A program made the translations under genes and the position numbers. 64,000 bases of DNA from Polaribacter sp. WD7 (lineage in GTDB: Bacteria; Bacteroidota; Bacteroidia; Flavobacteriales; Flavobacteriaceae). Position 1 is the first letter of the stretch. Every line of letters starts with the position of its first letter. Positions 1-7,994 of this stretch are shown one piece after another. Under the pieces are notes generated by a model that worked only from the letters and a program-made list of their open reading frames with translations, was not told where the DNA came from and searched no databases. The stretch covers positions 372,001-436,000 of the forward strand of contig NZ_QPEJ01000018.1 in the NCBI RefSeq assembly GCF_003335085.1. The letters are read 5' to 3'.

Positions 1-2805
1 GATATATACGCGCGTTACAAACGTCATAAAGGATTTAACGTACTGCATCCTCAAGGTTATGATTCTTTTGGGTTACCAGCAGAACAGTATGCTATTCAAA
101 CAGGGCAGCATCCTGCAAAAACCACAGAAGTAAATATAAAAACATATAGAAGGCAATTAGACCAAATTGGTTTTTCTTTTGATTGGAGTAGAGAAGTACG
201 TACATCAAACCCAGAATATTACAAATGGACACAGTGGATTTTTATTCAGTTGTTTAATTCTTGGTACAATAAAGACGCAGATAAAGCAGAAGATATTACT
301 TCTTTAATTTCTATTTTTACAAAGGAAGGAAACAAAACCGTAAATGCCGTTTGTGATGACGATATTATTTCTTTTTCAAGTGATGAATGGAACGATTTTT
401 CATCAGTAAAACAAGAAGAAATTTTGTTGCAATATCGATTGACTTTTTTATCGGATACAGAGGTAAACTGGTGTCCTGCTTTGGGTACAGTTTTGGCAAA
501 TGACGAAATTGTAAATGGAGTATCAGAACGTGGTGGGCATCCTGTGGTTCGTAAAAAAATGACCCAATGGTCTATGCGAATTTCTGCTTATGCACAACGT
601 TTGTTAGATGGTTTACAAACTATAGATTGGCCACAACCTCTAAAAGATTCTCAAACCAATTGGATTGGTCGTTCTCAAGGAGCAATGGTAAACTTTCAGG
701 TAGATGAGCCAACAACCAACAACCAACAACCAAAAACTATTTCTGTATTTACCACAAGACCAGATACTATTTTTGGAGTGAGTTTTATGACGTTAGCTCC
801 TGAACATGAATTAGTGTCACAAATTACAACTGATGAGCAAAGAGTAAAAGTTAAAACATATATAGAAGCTACAGCAAAACGTTCTGAACGAGATAGAATG
901 GCAGATGTAAAAACTATTTCTGGGGCATTTACAGGAGCATATGCAATTCATCCGTTTACGGGAGAAAAAATACAAATTTGGATTGGAGATTATGTATTAG
1001 CCTCTTATGGTACAGGAGCAGTTATGGCAGTTCCTTGTGGAGATCAAAGAGATTATGATTTTGCAAAACACTTTAACATTCCTATTCCTAATATTTTTGA
1101 AAACGTAGATATTTCTGAAGCTGCCCATGCAGATAAAGAAGGAACAGTAATTGCAAATTCAGATTTTTTATCAGGATTAAAATATAAAAAAGCATTAAAA
1201 TTAGCCATTTACGAAATTGAAAAACGAGGTTTTGGTTACGGAAAAACCAACTATCGTTTGCGTGATGCAGTGTTTAGCAGACAGCGTTATTGGGGAGAAC
1301 CATTCCCTGTCTATTATAAAGACGGAATGCCACAAATGATTGATGCAGGGTATTTGCCAATTGTTTTGCCAGAAGTAGAAAAGTATTTGCCAACAGAAGA
1401 TGGAAAGCCGCCTTTAGGTAATGCAGATATTTGGGCTTGGGATACTAGTGCTAACAAAGTGGTAGCCAATTCTAAAATAGACAACACAACAGTTTTTCCG
1501 TTAGAATTAAATACCATGCCAGGGTGGGCAGGAAGTTCTTGGTATTTTAATAGATATATGGATGCTAACAATGCTAATGAATTTGCAAGTAAAGAAGCTC
1601 TTGATTACTGGAAAGAAGTAGATTTATACATAGGAGGTTCAGAACATGCAACGGGTCATTTATTGTACGCTCGTTTTTGGCAAAAATTCTTATTCGACAA
1701 AGAAATTGTTCCTGTTGATGAGTTTGCGAAAAAACTGATTAATCAAGGAATGATTTTAGGAACAAGTGCATTTGTTTACAAAACATCTGTGTTTGTAAAA
1801 AATGGTTGTGCTATAGATAAGTCAAATGATGATGTTATTGAAAATATACCAACTCTTTTTGTTTCTAAAACACTATTTAGTTCTGATGATGAGTTTGAAA
1901 ATGTTGTTAAAAATTACTTATTAGACAAAAAATTATTACATCCTAATTACGCAGATTTAGTAATGATTACTAAAAATGCCATTCATGCAGATGTTTCTTT
2001 AGTTAATGCTTCTGATGAATTAGATATTGAAGGGTTTAAAAATCATCCTTTAAATCAAGATTACAGAGATGCAGCGTTTATCACTGAAAAAGACAATACT
2101 TTTAAAGTTGCTAGAGAAGTAGAAAAAATGTCTAAATCTAAATTTAATGTAGTAAACCCTGATTTAATTTGCGAAGAATACGGAGCTGATGCTTTACGTT
2201 TATTTGAGATGTTTTTAGGTCCTTTAGAACAAACAAAACCTTGGAAAACGTCTGGAATCTCTGGTGTATATTCTTTCTTAAAAAAATTGTGGAAGCTATT
2301 TTATAGCGGAGAAAATTTAGAGATTTCTGAGGAAAAGCCAACAAAGGACGAACTAAAAACCCTACACAAAACCATTAAAAAAGTAGAAGAGGATATTGAG
2401 AATTTCTCTTTTAATACATCTGTTTCTACCTTTATGATTGCTGTAAATGAGTTAACTGCTCAAAAATGTAACAAACGCAAAATTTTAGAACCGTTATTGG
2501 TGTTAATTTCACCTTATGCACCTCATATAGCGGAAGAATTATGGAGTCAGTTAGGGCATACAGAAAGTATTTCAACAGTTCAATTCCCAGTTTTTGAACC
2601 AAAAAACTTGGTAGAAAGTGCTAAGAATTATCCAATATCATTCAATGGTAAAATGCGTTTTACGTTAGAGTTATCATTGGACTTAAGTAAAGAAGAAATT
2701 GAGAAAATTGTGATGGAACACGATAAGACCAAGGCACAGTTACAGGGCAGAACACCTAAAAAAGTAATAATAGTACCTGGTAAAATTGTAAACATAGTAG
2801 GTTAA
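1..2805 (+). CDS. leuS: Leucyl-tRNA synthetase, 5' end cut by window edge
   Basis: Class I aminoacyl-tRNA synthetase charging tRNA-Leu in the cytoplasm. The reading frame is open from base 1, so the start codon and the HIGH motif lie outside the window; the TTG at 250 is an internal Leu codon. Visible landmarks are the CP1 editing-domain motif TTRPDT (about 757-774), the GSEHA element before the catalytic core, a Bacteroidota-type insert between the GMILG segment and the catalytic loop, and the KMSKS loop at 2125-2139. The C-terminal tRNA-binding region ends with GRTPKKVIIVPGKIVNIV, as is normal for the family. A 7-bp tandem repeat interrupts the editing domain (see 709-733). The call is near certain. 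Confidence 0.97.
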   Translation, partial: DIYARYKRHKGFNVLHPQGYDSFGLPAEQYAIQTGQHPAKTTEVNIKTYRRQLDQIGFSFDWSREVRTSNPEYYKWTQWIFIQLFNSWYNKDADKAEDITSLISIFTKEGNKTVNAVCDDDIISFSSDEWNDFSSVKQEEILLQYRLTFLSDTEVNWCPALGTVLANDEIVNGVSERGGHPVVRKKMTQWSMRISAYAQRLLDGLQTIDWPQPLKDSQTNWIGRSQGAMVNFQVDEPTTNNQQPKTISVFTTRPDTIFGVSFMTLAPEHELVSQITTDEQRVKVKTYIEATAKRSERDRMADVKTISGAFTGAYAIHPFTGEKIQIWIGDYVLASYGTGAVMAVPCGDQRDYDFAKHFNIPIPNIFENVDISEAAHADKEGTVIANSDFLSGLKYKKALKLAIYEIEKRGFGYGKTNYRLRDAVFSRQRYWGEPFPVYYKDGMPQMIDAGYLPIVLPEVEKYLPTEDGKPPLGNADIWAWDTSANKVVANSKIDNTTVFPLELNTMPGWAGSSWYFNRYMDANNANEFASKEALDYWKEVDLYIGGSEHATGHLLYARFWQKFLFDKEIVPVDEFAKKLINQGMILGTSAFVYKTSVFVKNGCAIDKSNDDVIENIPTLFVSKTLFSSDDEFENVVKNYLLDKKLLHPNYADLVMITKNAIHADVSLVNASDELDIEGFKNHPLNQDYRDAAFITEKDNTFKVAREVEKMSKSKFNVVNPDLICEEYGADALRLFEMFLGPLEQTKPWKTSGISGVYSFLKKLWKLFYSGENLEISEEKPTKDELKTLHKTIKKVEEDIENFSFNTSVSTFMIAVNELTAQKCNKRKILEPLLVLISPYAPHIAEELWSQLGHTESISTVQFPVFEPKNLVESAKNYPISFNGKMRFTLELSLDLSKEEIEKIVMEHDKTKAQLQGRTPKKVIIVPGKIVNIVG
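709..733 (+). repeat. 7-bp tandem repeat CCAACAA inside leuS
   Basis: Three full CCAACAA units and a partial fourth, encoding a PTTNNQQP stretch just before the TTRPDT editing motif. The unit length is not a multiple of three, so gain or loss of one unit would shift the frame of an essential gene, while a change of three units would be in frame. Confidence 0.9.
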
Positions 2806-2809
2806 ATAC

Positions 2810-2842
2810 TTGTCTTTTTAAGAGGTAGCTTTGTTATTTTTG
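2810..2842 (+). promoter_or_regulatory. Bacteroidota-type promoter for the SemiSWEET gene
   Basis: The -7 element TATTTTTG (2835-2842) fits TAnnTTTG and is preceded by a TTG (2810-2812) with a 22-nt spacer. It would give a short leader before the ATG at 2866. Confidence 0.5.
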
Positions 2843-2865
2843 TAGTATAATTTAAGACGTATAAG

Positions 2866-3120
2866 ATGAACATTTTCGAAATTTTAGGAATGTTAGCAGC
2901 AATAATTACAACTACTGCATTTTTACCACAGGTATATAAAACGTGGAAAACTAAAGATACTAAGGCATTATCATTAACCATGTATACCGCATTTTTTATT
3001 GGGGTAACCTTATGGATAATTTATGGTTTTTACTTAAATAGCTTACCTATGATAATTGCAAATATAATTACAGCTATATCTGCATTAACCTTAATAGGCT
3101 TAAAACTAAAATATAAGTAG
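2866..3120 (+). CDS. SemiSWEET-type small sugar transporter (PQ-loop/MtN3 family)
   Basis: A protein of 84 residues with three predicted membrane helices, the size of bacterial SemiSWEETs, which dimerise to form a facilitative sugar pore in the inner membrane. The first helix carries the conserved TTTAFLPQVYKTWKTK segment (Pro-Gln of the PQ loop), and the second and third helices fit the MtN3 triple-helix bundle. The natural substrate cannot be read from sequence. It has its own promoter and is closed by a strong terminator, so it is probably monocistronic. Confidence 0.88.
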   Translation: MNIFEILGMLAAIITTTAFLPQVYKTWKTKDTKALSLTMYTAFFIGVTLWIIYGFYLNSLPMIIANIITAISALTLIGLKLKYK

Positions 3121-3143
3121 CGTATTTTATCATAAATAAAACC

Positions 3144-3178
3144 AAAAGTCGTTACAGTATTTGTAACGACTTTTTTAT
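3144..3178 (+). terminator. Intrinsic terminator after the SemiSWEET gene
   Basis: A perfect 13-bp stem (3144-3156 with 3162-3174) with loop GTATT, followed by a T-rich tail. Confidence 0.9.
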
Positions 3179-3213
3179 TTGATTATCTTGTACAACTAAA
3201 ACAAATTTTTGTA

Positions 3214-3678
3214 ATGAAACTGAACATCTATTTAATTTTGGTTTTTTTGATGTGTTATTTTACATCATGTAAAAAAGAAACTTCTTTACAAGGATTTATG
3301 ACAGATTCTTGGCAAACTACCTACTTAAAGATAGATATGATTACTGCTCATAAAACAGATTCTTTAGAAGTTTATGAAGATAAATTTGATAATAATCCAG
3401 AGTTTATAGCGCAATCTATTTACAACAAAGATGGAACATTTTTAGCGTGGTTTCTTACCAAAGAGAATAAAAAAGTATCAGAATCTACAGGTACATGGAG
3501 TGTTCTTAATGATTCTTTATTTGTAAAATTTAACTATGGTGGCAGAGATATGAAAGTGGGTTATCATATTACAAAAACAAAAGATGGTTTTGTAGGTAAA
3601 AGCAAGTATGATTGGGATGAAGATGGTGATTTTGATGATATTTTAACGATGAAAACCAAAAGACTAAACACAAAATAA
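3214..3678 (+). CDS. Small lipocalin-like lipoprotein, function unknown
   Basis: 154 residues. The N-terminus is a lipoprotein signal with a lipobox ending at Cys19 (CYFTSC). The mature part has a pattern often seen in lipocalin-like domains of Bacteroidota lipoproteins: an early W-x-T-T-Y strand, a NKDGTFLAWF strand and a TGTWSVLNDSLFVKF strand. It ends one base before the TTG start of the histidine kinase at 3680, so the two are almost certainly one operon. This suggests a periplasmic or envelope partner of the sensor. No enzymatic motif is visible. Confidence 0.75.
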   Translation: MKLNIYLILVFLMCYFTSCKKETSLQGFMTDSWQTTYLKIDMITAHKTDSLEVYEDKFDNNPEFIAQSIYNKDGTFLAWFLTKENKKVSESTGTWSVLNDSLFVKFNYGGRDMKVGYHITKTKDGFVGKSKYDWDEDGDFDDILTMKTKRLNTK

Positions 3679-3679
3679 T

Positions 3680-5137
3680 TTGTTTCTATTTAAAAATATT
3701 TCTTTACGGATAAGAATTTTTTTATCCATGATTCTATTGGTATTGTTAGCATCAATACTAATTGTTGTGGTTACTGTTTATCAATATGACGAACAAACTC
3801 AAGATTACAATATTCAACGTTTTGAGCGTAAAGAAGCTACCACTAAAGAAACGATAGAATTAGAATTAAAAAATAAAACTACCTATCCTGTTAGTACAGA
3901 AAATTTGCCTAAAATTTTTAAAGAACGTATTTATGAAATTTCATCTATAAATAAGTTAAATATTGCGTTGTACGATTTAAAAGGAAACCTGCTTAAATCT
4001 TCTATAGCAAGTGCTTTTGAAAAAATTGAAACCAAACCATTAGAAGAAAGTTTATTGATAGAGTTGGCACAGAATTCTAACCACAGAATTTTAAAATCTA
4101 GAGAAGAAGAAGGTATTGGATATCAATCTTCCTATTCGTACATAAATGATCCAAAGTTTAAAAGAATAGGAATTTTAGAAATTCAGTTTACACAAGACAA
4201 TTCTGAAATAGAAGAAGAACTTAGAGAGTTCATTTCTAGATTAGGTTTGGTGTATGTACTCATGTTTTTAATAGCTATTGCCTTTGCCTATTTTTTATCT
4301 AGTTATATTACAAGGTCTATAAAGACAATTTCAGACAAAATGCAACAAACTCGTTTAAATAAAAGAAATGAGAAAATTATTCTAGAAAAAGCAAGTTCTG
4401 AAATAGAAATTTTGGTAGACGCATACAATAACATGATTGATGAATTAGAAGAAAGTGCAGCAAAATTAGCCCAAAGTGAAAGAGAACAAGCTTGGAGAGA
4501 AATGGCAAAACAAGTAGCACATGAAATCAAGAACCCGCTAACACCAATGCGATTAACTGTTCAAAGTTTTCAACGCAAATTTGATCCTAAAGATAAAGAT
4601 GTTATAGAAAAACTAAATGAATACAGTGAAACTTTAGTGCAACAAATAGATGTAATGAGTTCTATAGCATCTGCATTTTCTGATTTTGCAAAAATGCCAA
4701 GTCAGAAAAAAGAGAAAATAGATGTTATACATGTTGTAAAATTTGCATTAGATATTTTTACCGAAAGCTATATTAAGTATATACCTAAAGAGAAACAACT
4801 GTATGCTATATTAGATAAAACTCAACTGATTAGAATTGTAACCAACTTAGTAAAAAATGCAATTCAAGCTACACATACAGAAGAAAATCCTTCTATAGAA
4901 GTAAAAGTAGAAAATAAAGAAAATACAATTATAATATCTGTAAAAGATAACGGAAAAGGAATTTCAGAAGAGGTAAAAAACCTCATTTTTGAACCTAAAT
5001 TTACTACAAAAACAAGCGGAATGGGCTTAGGGTTGCCAATGATAAAGAATATTATTGAAGCGTACAATGGTTCAATTTCTTTTACGTCAAAAATTGGAAT
5101 TGGAACAGCTTTCACGGTAATACTACCCAAAACATAA
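3680..5137 (+). CDS. NtrY-like membrane sensor histidine kinase
   Basis: 485 residues. Two membrane helices (about 10-33 and 189-207) flank a periplasmic sensor domain of about 150 residues. A HAMP domain follows (about 208-262), then the dimerisation box HEIKNPLTPM with phospho-acceptor His281, typical of NtrY-type kinases. The HATPase domain has the N box NLVKNAIQA (about 389), DNGKGIS and GMGLGLPMIKN. The TTG start is chosen because it gives a basic N-terminus ahead of the first helix; the next ATG (3728) would begin inside that helix. No response regulator is adjacent, so this is an orphan kinase, coupled to the lipoprotein upstream. Confidence 0.88.
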   Translation: MFLFKNISLRIRIFLSMILLVLLASILIVVVTVYQYDEQTQDYNIQRFERKEATTKETIELELKNKTTYPVSTENLPKIFKERIYEISSINKLNIALYDLKGNLLKSSIASAFEKIETKPLEESLLIELAQNSNHRILKSREEEGIGYQSSYSYINDPKFKRIGILEIQFTQDNSEIEEELREFISRLGLVYVLMFLIAIAFAYFLSSYITRSIKTISDKMQQTRLNKRNEKIILEKASSEIEILVDAYNNMIDELEESAAKLAQSEREQAWREMAKQVAHEIKNPLTPMRLTVQSFQRKFDPKDKDVIEKLNEYSETLVQQIDVMSSIASAFSDFAKMPSQKKEKIDVIHVVKFALDIFTESYIKYIPKEKQLYAILDKTQLIRIVTNLVKNAIQATHTEENPSIEVKVENKENTIIISVKDNGKGISEEVKNLIFEPKFTTKTSGMGLGLPMIKNIIEAYNGSISFTSKIGIGTAFTVILPKT

Positions 5138-5149
5138 AAACTTAAGTTT

Positions 5150-5926
5150 ATGAATTTTGAAAATATTTTAGTTGAAAAAAAGAAAGCATTAGCCGTAATT
5201 ACTATTAATAGACCTAAAAAATTAAATGCTTTAAATAAAGCTACTATTGAAGAATTACATACTGCTTTTAAAAATGTAGAAGAGGATAATTCTGTTAGGG
5301 TTATTATACTTACAGGAAGCGGAACAAAAGCATTTGTTGCTGGTGCTGATATTTCTGAATTCTCTAATTTCGGTATTCAAGAAGGACTACATTTGGCTCA
5401 AAAAGGACAAGAAATCTTGTTTGACTATGTGGCAAATTTATTTAAACCTGTAATTGCCTGTATAAATGGTTTTGCTTTAGGAGGTGGTTTAGAATTAGCA
5501 ATGGCTTGCCACTTTAGAATAGCTTCAGAAAACGCTAAAATGGGCTTGCCAGAAGTTTCTCTTGGTGTTATACCTGGTTATGGGGGTACACAACGTTTGC
5601 CCCAATTAGTAGGCAAAGGAAAAGCTATGGAAATGATTATGACTGCAGCAATGATTTCCGCAGAAGATGCTAAAGTAAATCAACTAGTAAATTATGTAGT
5701 ACCTCAAGAAGAGTTGCTACCTTTAGCAGAAAAATTAGCATCAAGAATAGCAAATAATTCATCTACTGCAATTAGCGCAGCGATAAGAGCTATTAATGCT
5801 AATTATGAAAAAGAAGTAAATGGTTTTGATATTGAAATTCAAGAATTTGGAGAATGCTTTGGGACAGAAGATTTTAAAGAAGGCACTACAGCTTTTTTAG
5901 AAAAAAGAAAACCAAATTTTGACTAG
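5150..5926 (+). CDS. Enoyl-CoA hydratase/isomerase (crotonase family)
   Basis: 258 residues, the usual crotonase length. It shows the CoA/oxyanion-hole segment AFVAGADISEF, the second oxyanion segment NGFALGGGLELAMACH with one catalytic Glu, and LPEVSLGVIPGYGGTQRL with the second catalytic Glu. Both acids point to a hydratase (short-chain enoyl-CoA to 3-hydroxyacyl-CoA, fatty acid or butanoate metabolism). It starts 12 nt after the kinase stop, so it may be co-transcribed, and is followed by a bidirectional terminator. Exact chain-length preference is not visible. Confidence 0.9.
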   Translation: MNFENILVEKKKALAVITINRPKKLNALNKATIEELHTAFKNVEEDNSVRVIILTGSGTKAFVAGADISEFSNFGIQEGLHLAQKGQEILFDYVANLFKPVIACINGFALGGGLELAMACHFRIASENAKMGLPEVSLGVIPGYGGTQRLPQLVGKGKAMEMIMTAAMISAEDAKVNQLVNYVVPQEELLPLAEKLASRIANNSSTAISAAIRAINANYEKEVNGFDIEIQEFGECFGTEDFKEGTTAFLEKRKPNFD

Positions 5927-5956
5927 AAAATATGTAATATTTAAGTACTAAAACAA

Positions 5957-5983
5957 AAAAACGAGCCAAAAGGCTCGTTTTTA
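5957..5983. terminator. Bidirectional terminator
   Basis: An 11-bp stem (5957-5967 with 5972-5982) with loop AAAA and A/T tracts on both sides. It closes the enoyl-CoA hydratase from the left and the minus-strand secreted protein from the right. Confidence 0.85.
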
Positions 5984-6027
5984 GTCATCAAAATTAAGCA
6001 GTAGTTTTGATGAAACAATTAACTAAA

Positions 6028-6609
6028 TTAAATCACGAAGTCTTCTGTGTACATTCTATTGTCTGTACTAATTACTACTTTGTAGTTTCCTTTTTCTGAT
6101 TGAGATAATCTGTAAGCTCTCTCAATCAATTCTTTTCCTTTAAGAGTTTCAGAAAGAATCAATTCATCTTTATAATACAAAGAAACTTTTAAGGGTTGTT
6201 TTGTAAAAGAAACTCTAGAAATTAATAATAAATTTTCGTCGTTTCTAATTACTGGTTTAAATATTTTGGTAGTACTGTTGTCAAAAAGTGTTACACTTCC
6301 TTTTTCAACTTTTATTTTTTTTACAATAATTTCAAAATCTTTTTCTAACTCTGTTGTGTAATAACCATCTTTTAAGGCAGTTAAATCAAATATTTTAGAA
6401 TAATCACCAGTTTCTTGAATATTTTGTTTGTAAATGGTAATTCCATTTTCGTCTTTAATAGTCAAGGCTTGTCCTATTTTTACGGAATTAAACTCAACTT
6501 TTACTTTTTTACCACTAACTTTAATAGGTTTTGTAATTTCTGTTGCGTAGCTTAATAATGTTCCAAACATTAAGACTAATACTACTGTTGCTTTTACTGT
6601 TGATCTCAT
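6028..6609 (-). CDS. Secreted protein, copy 1 of a tandem pair, unknown function
   Basis: 193 residues with a signal peptide (about 1-22, ending near SYA). The rest is predicted beta-rich and free of cysteine. The segment LKDGYYTTELEKDFEIIVKKIKVEK (quoted in part: DGYYTTELEKDF) resembles the beta-sandwich of T9SS type A sorting domains, but here it is internal. A second half with KVSLYYKDELILSETLKG looks like a further beta domain. It is a close paralogue of 6868-7449, of the same length, with near-identical leader and 3' flank. I cannot assign a function; an envelope or periplasmic role is inferred. Confidence 0.85.
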   Translation of the reverse strand: MRSTVKATVVLVLMFGTLLSYATEITKPIKVSGKKVKVEFNSVKIGQALTIKDENGITIYKQNIQETGDYSKIFDLTALKDGYYTTELEKDFEIIVKKIKVEKGSVTLFDNSTTKIFKPVIRNDENLLLISRVSFTKQPLKVSLYYKDELILSETLKGKELIERAYRLSQSEKGNYKVVISTDNRMYTEDFVI

Positions 6610-6639
6610 TTTTTTCTCATTTAATGATTAATAACACTA

Positions 6640-6673
6640 CAAAGATATAGACCTGATAGAGTTCTTAAAACAA
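6640..6673 (-). promoter_or_regulatory. Promoter of tandem copy 1
   Basis: On the minus strand, TATCTTTG (6640-6647) matches TAnnTTTG, with a TTG at 6671-6673 and a 23-nt spacer. The paralogue has the same arrangement and spacer. Confidence 0.65.
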
Positions 6674-6792
6674 CTGAATTATCAACTTTGTATGTTATTT
6701 TAATCAATATAATTATGTTTAATTTTAACTTATGTTAAAATAGAATATAAAGATGTTAATTATGTAACTAACATCTTTATCAAATTTTTTCA

Positions 6793-6825
6793 AATAAAAA
6801 AAGCGAGTCTTAATTGACTCGCTTT
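6793..6825 (-). terminator. Terminator after tandem copy 2
   Basis: A 10-bp stem, AAAGCGAGTC (6800-6809) with GACTCGCTTT (6816-6825). The T tract is on the minus strand. The same stem recurs at 7640-7669. Confidence 0.85.
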
Positions 6826-6867
6826 CATCATTCAACTTATAAAAGTCTCTATAAACAATTAACTAAA

Positions 6868-7449
6868 TTATATTGTAAACTCTTTTGTATACATTCTTCC
6901 GTCTGTACCTAAAACCAATTTATAGTTTCCTTTTTCTGATTTCGATAATTTGTAAACTCTTTCAATTAGTTTTTTACCTTCTAATGTCTCAGAAAAAATC
7001 ATATCGTTATTGTAATAAAGCATTACTTTAACTGGTTGTTTTTTAAAAGCAATTTTAGAAACTAATAACATATTACCTTCATTTCTAACCACAGGTTTAA
7101 AAACTTTAGTTGTTTCTTGTTTAAATAAAGTAACCGTATTTTTTTCTACTTTGATTTTTTGAATAATTATTTCAAAATCTTTTTCTAATTCTGTAGTATA
7201 ATAACCATCTTTTAATAATGATAAATCAAATATTTTAGAATAGACACCAGACTCTTGAATGTCTTGTTTATAAATGATAACTCCGTTTACATCTTTAATA
7301 GTTAAAGCTTGCCCCTTTTTAACGGCATTAAACTGTACTTTAACTCTCTTTCCGCCTATTTTAATAGGTTTAGTGATTTCTGTCGCGTAACTTATTAATG
7401 TTCCAAACATTAAGGTTACTAATAGGATTGTTTTTACTGTTGTTCTCAT
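6868..7449 (-). CDS. Secreted protein, copy 2 of a tandem pair, unknown function
   Basis: 193 residues, co-linear with 6028-6609 and clearly paralogous over its whole length: same signal peptide (MFGTLxSYATEITKPIK), same internal LKDGYYTTELEKDFEII block, same C-terminal SEKGNYK motif. Each copy has its own promoter and terminator, so they are separate transcription units. This is unusual for a simple tandem duplication and allows independent expression. The sequence shows a signal peptide and beta-rich mature part; nothing catalytic is seen. Confidence 0.85.
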   Translation of the reverse strand: MRTTVKTILLVTLMFGTLISYATEITKPIKIGGKRVKVQFNAVKKGQALTIKDVNGVIIYKQDIQESGVYSKIFDLSLLKDGYYTTELEKDFEIIIQKIKVEKNTVTLFKQETTKVFKPVVRNEGNMLLVSKIAFKKQPVKVMLYYNNDMIFSETLEGKKLIERVYKLSKSEKGNYKLVLGTDGRMYTKEFTI

Positions 7450-7479
7450 TTTTTTCTCATTTAATGATTAATAACGCTA

Positions 7480-7513
7480 CAAAGTTAAAGAGGTTATAGA
7501 GTTAAAAAAACAA
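7480..7513 (-). promoter_or_regulatory. Promoter of tandem copy 2
   Basis: TAACTTTG on the minus strand (7480-7487) and a TTG at 7511-7513, spacer 23 nt, as in copy 1. The leader between the -7 element and the ATG is almost identical in the two copies. Confidence 0.65.
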
Positions 7514-7639
7514 CAGATTTATCATATAAATGTCTCATTTTAACAGGTATTAATGTTGAATGCATTAATGTGTGTTAATTTAGTATATATATGTGTTAAT
7601 TTTTAAGAGTATCGTTTTTTGTGTAAAGTGTAAACAACA

Positions 7640-7669
7640 AAAAAGCGAGTCGTAAAAGACTCGCTTTTT
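7640..7669 (-). terminator. Terminator left from a lost third copy
   Basis: A 12-bp stem (7640-7651 with 7658-7669), loop GTAAAA, T tract on the minus strand. Its core stem is identical to the terminator of copy 2, but no intact gene lies upstream on the minus strand. Confidence 0.75.
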
Positions 7670-7691
7670 ACATCTAACTTACAGTAAGCTC

Positions 7692-7756
7692 GATGAAACA
7701 ATTAACTAAATTTTGAATTGAAAACTCTATATAAAATTCTATTTACTATAATAAAT
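7692..7756 (-). pseudogene. Relic of a third copy of the secreted-protein gene (3' end only)
   Basis: Bases 7692-7712 are identical (21 bp) to 6009-6029, the block around the stop codon of copy 1. The next about 45 bases align with the 3' coding end of copies 1 and 2: on the minus strand AATAGAAT then TATATAGA corresponds to AATAGAATGTACACAGA of copy 1. The frame is broken by stops, and the body of the gene is gone. Together with the terminator at 7640-7669 this marks a third tandem copy that was deleted. Bases 7757-7970 hold no gene; a stretch near 7820-7930 looks vaguely like the upstream regions of copies 1 and 2. Confidence 0.7.
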
Positions 7757-7970
7757 AATTTAAATAAGAATTTACTATTTGCTTTTTTCAAATATATTTA
7801 ATACTCCTATTAAATACATTACAAATATATATTGGTTTTACAACATGAAACACATCTAAATTGGCTAGTTTGTATGCTAAATTATCAAATTAACTAATGT
7901 TAAAATGCAAGTAGGTTAAAATAGGATATATTTTTGTTAATATTATATATTTTATTCCAATACTGTGTTG

Positions 7971-7978
7971 TAAATTTG
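7971..7978 (+). promoter_or_regulatory. Promoter -7 element of the AraC-family gene
   Basis: TAAATTTG fits TAnnTTTG, 16 bases before the TTG start at 7995. No convincing -33 element is seen. Confidence 0.45.
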
Positions 7979-7994
7979 TAACAAAATAGAAATT

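Noticed and set aside
250..2805. LeuRS starting at the TTG at 250
   Set aside because: The reading frame is open and conserved back to base 1 (for example the HPQGYDSFGLPAEQYA segment), so that TTG is an internal Leu codon.
4770..4790. AAGTATATACCT inside the NtrY-like kinase gene as an operator
   Set aside because: The half-sites are two bases closer together than in the four sites and it lies inside a coding region.
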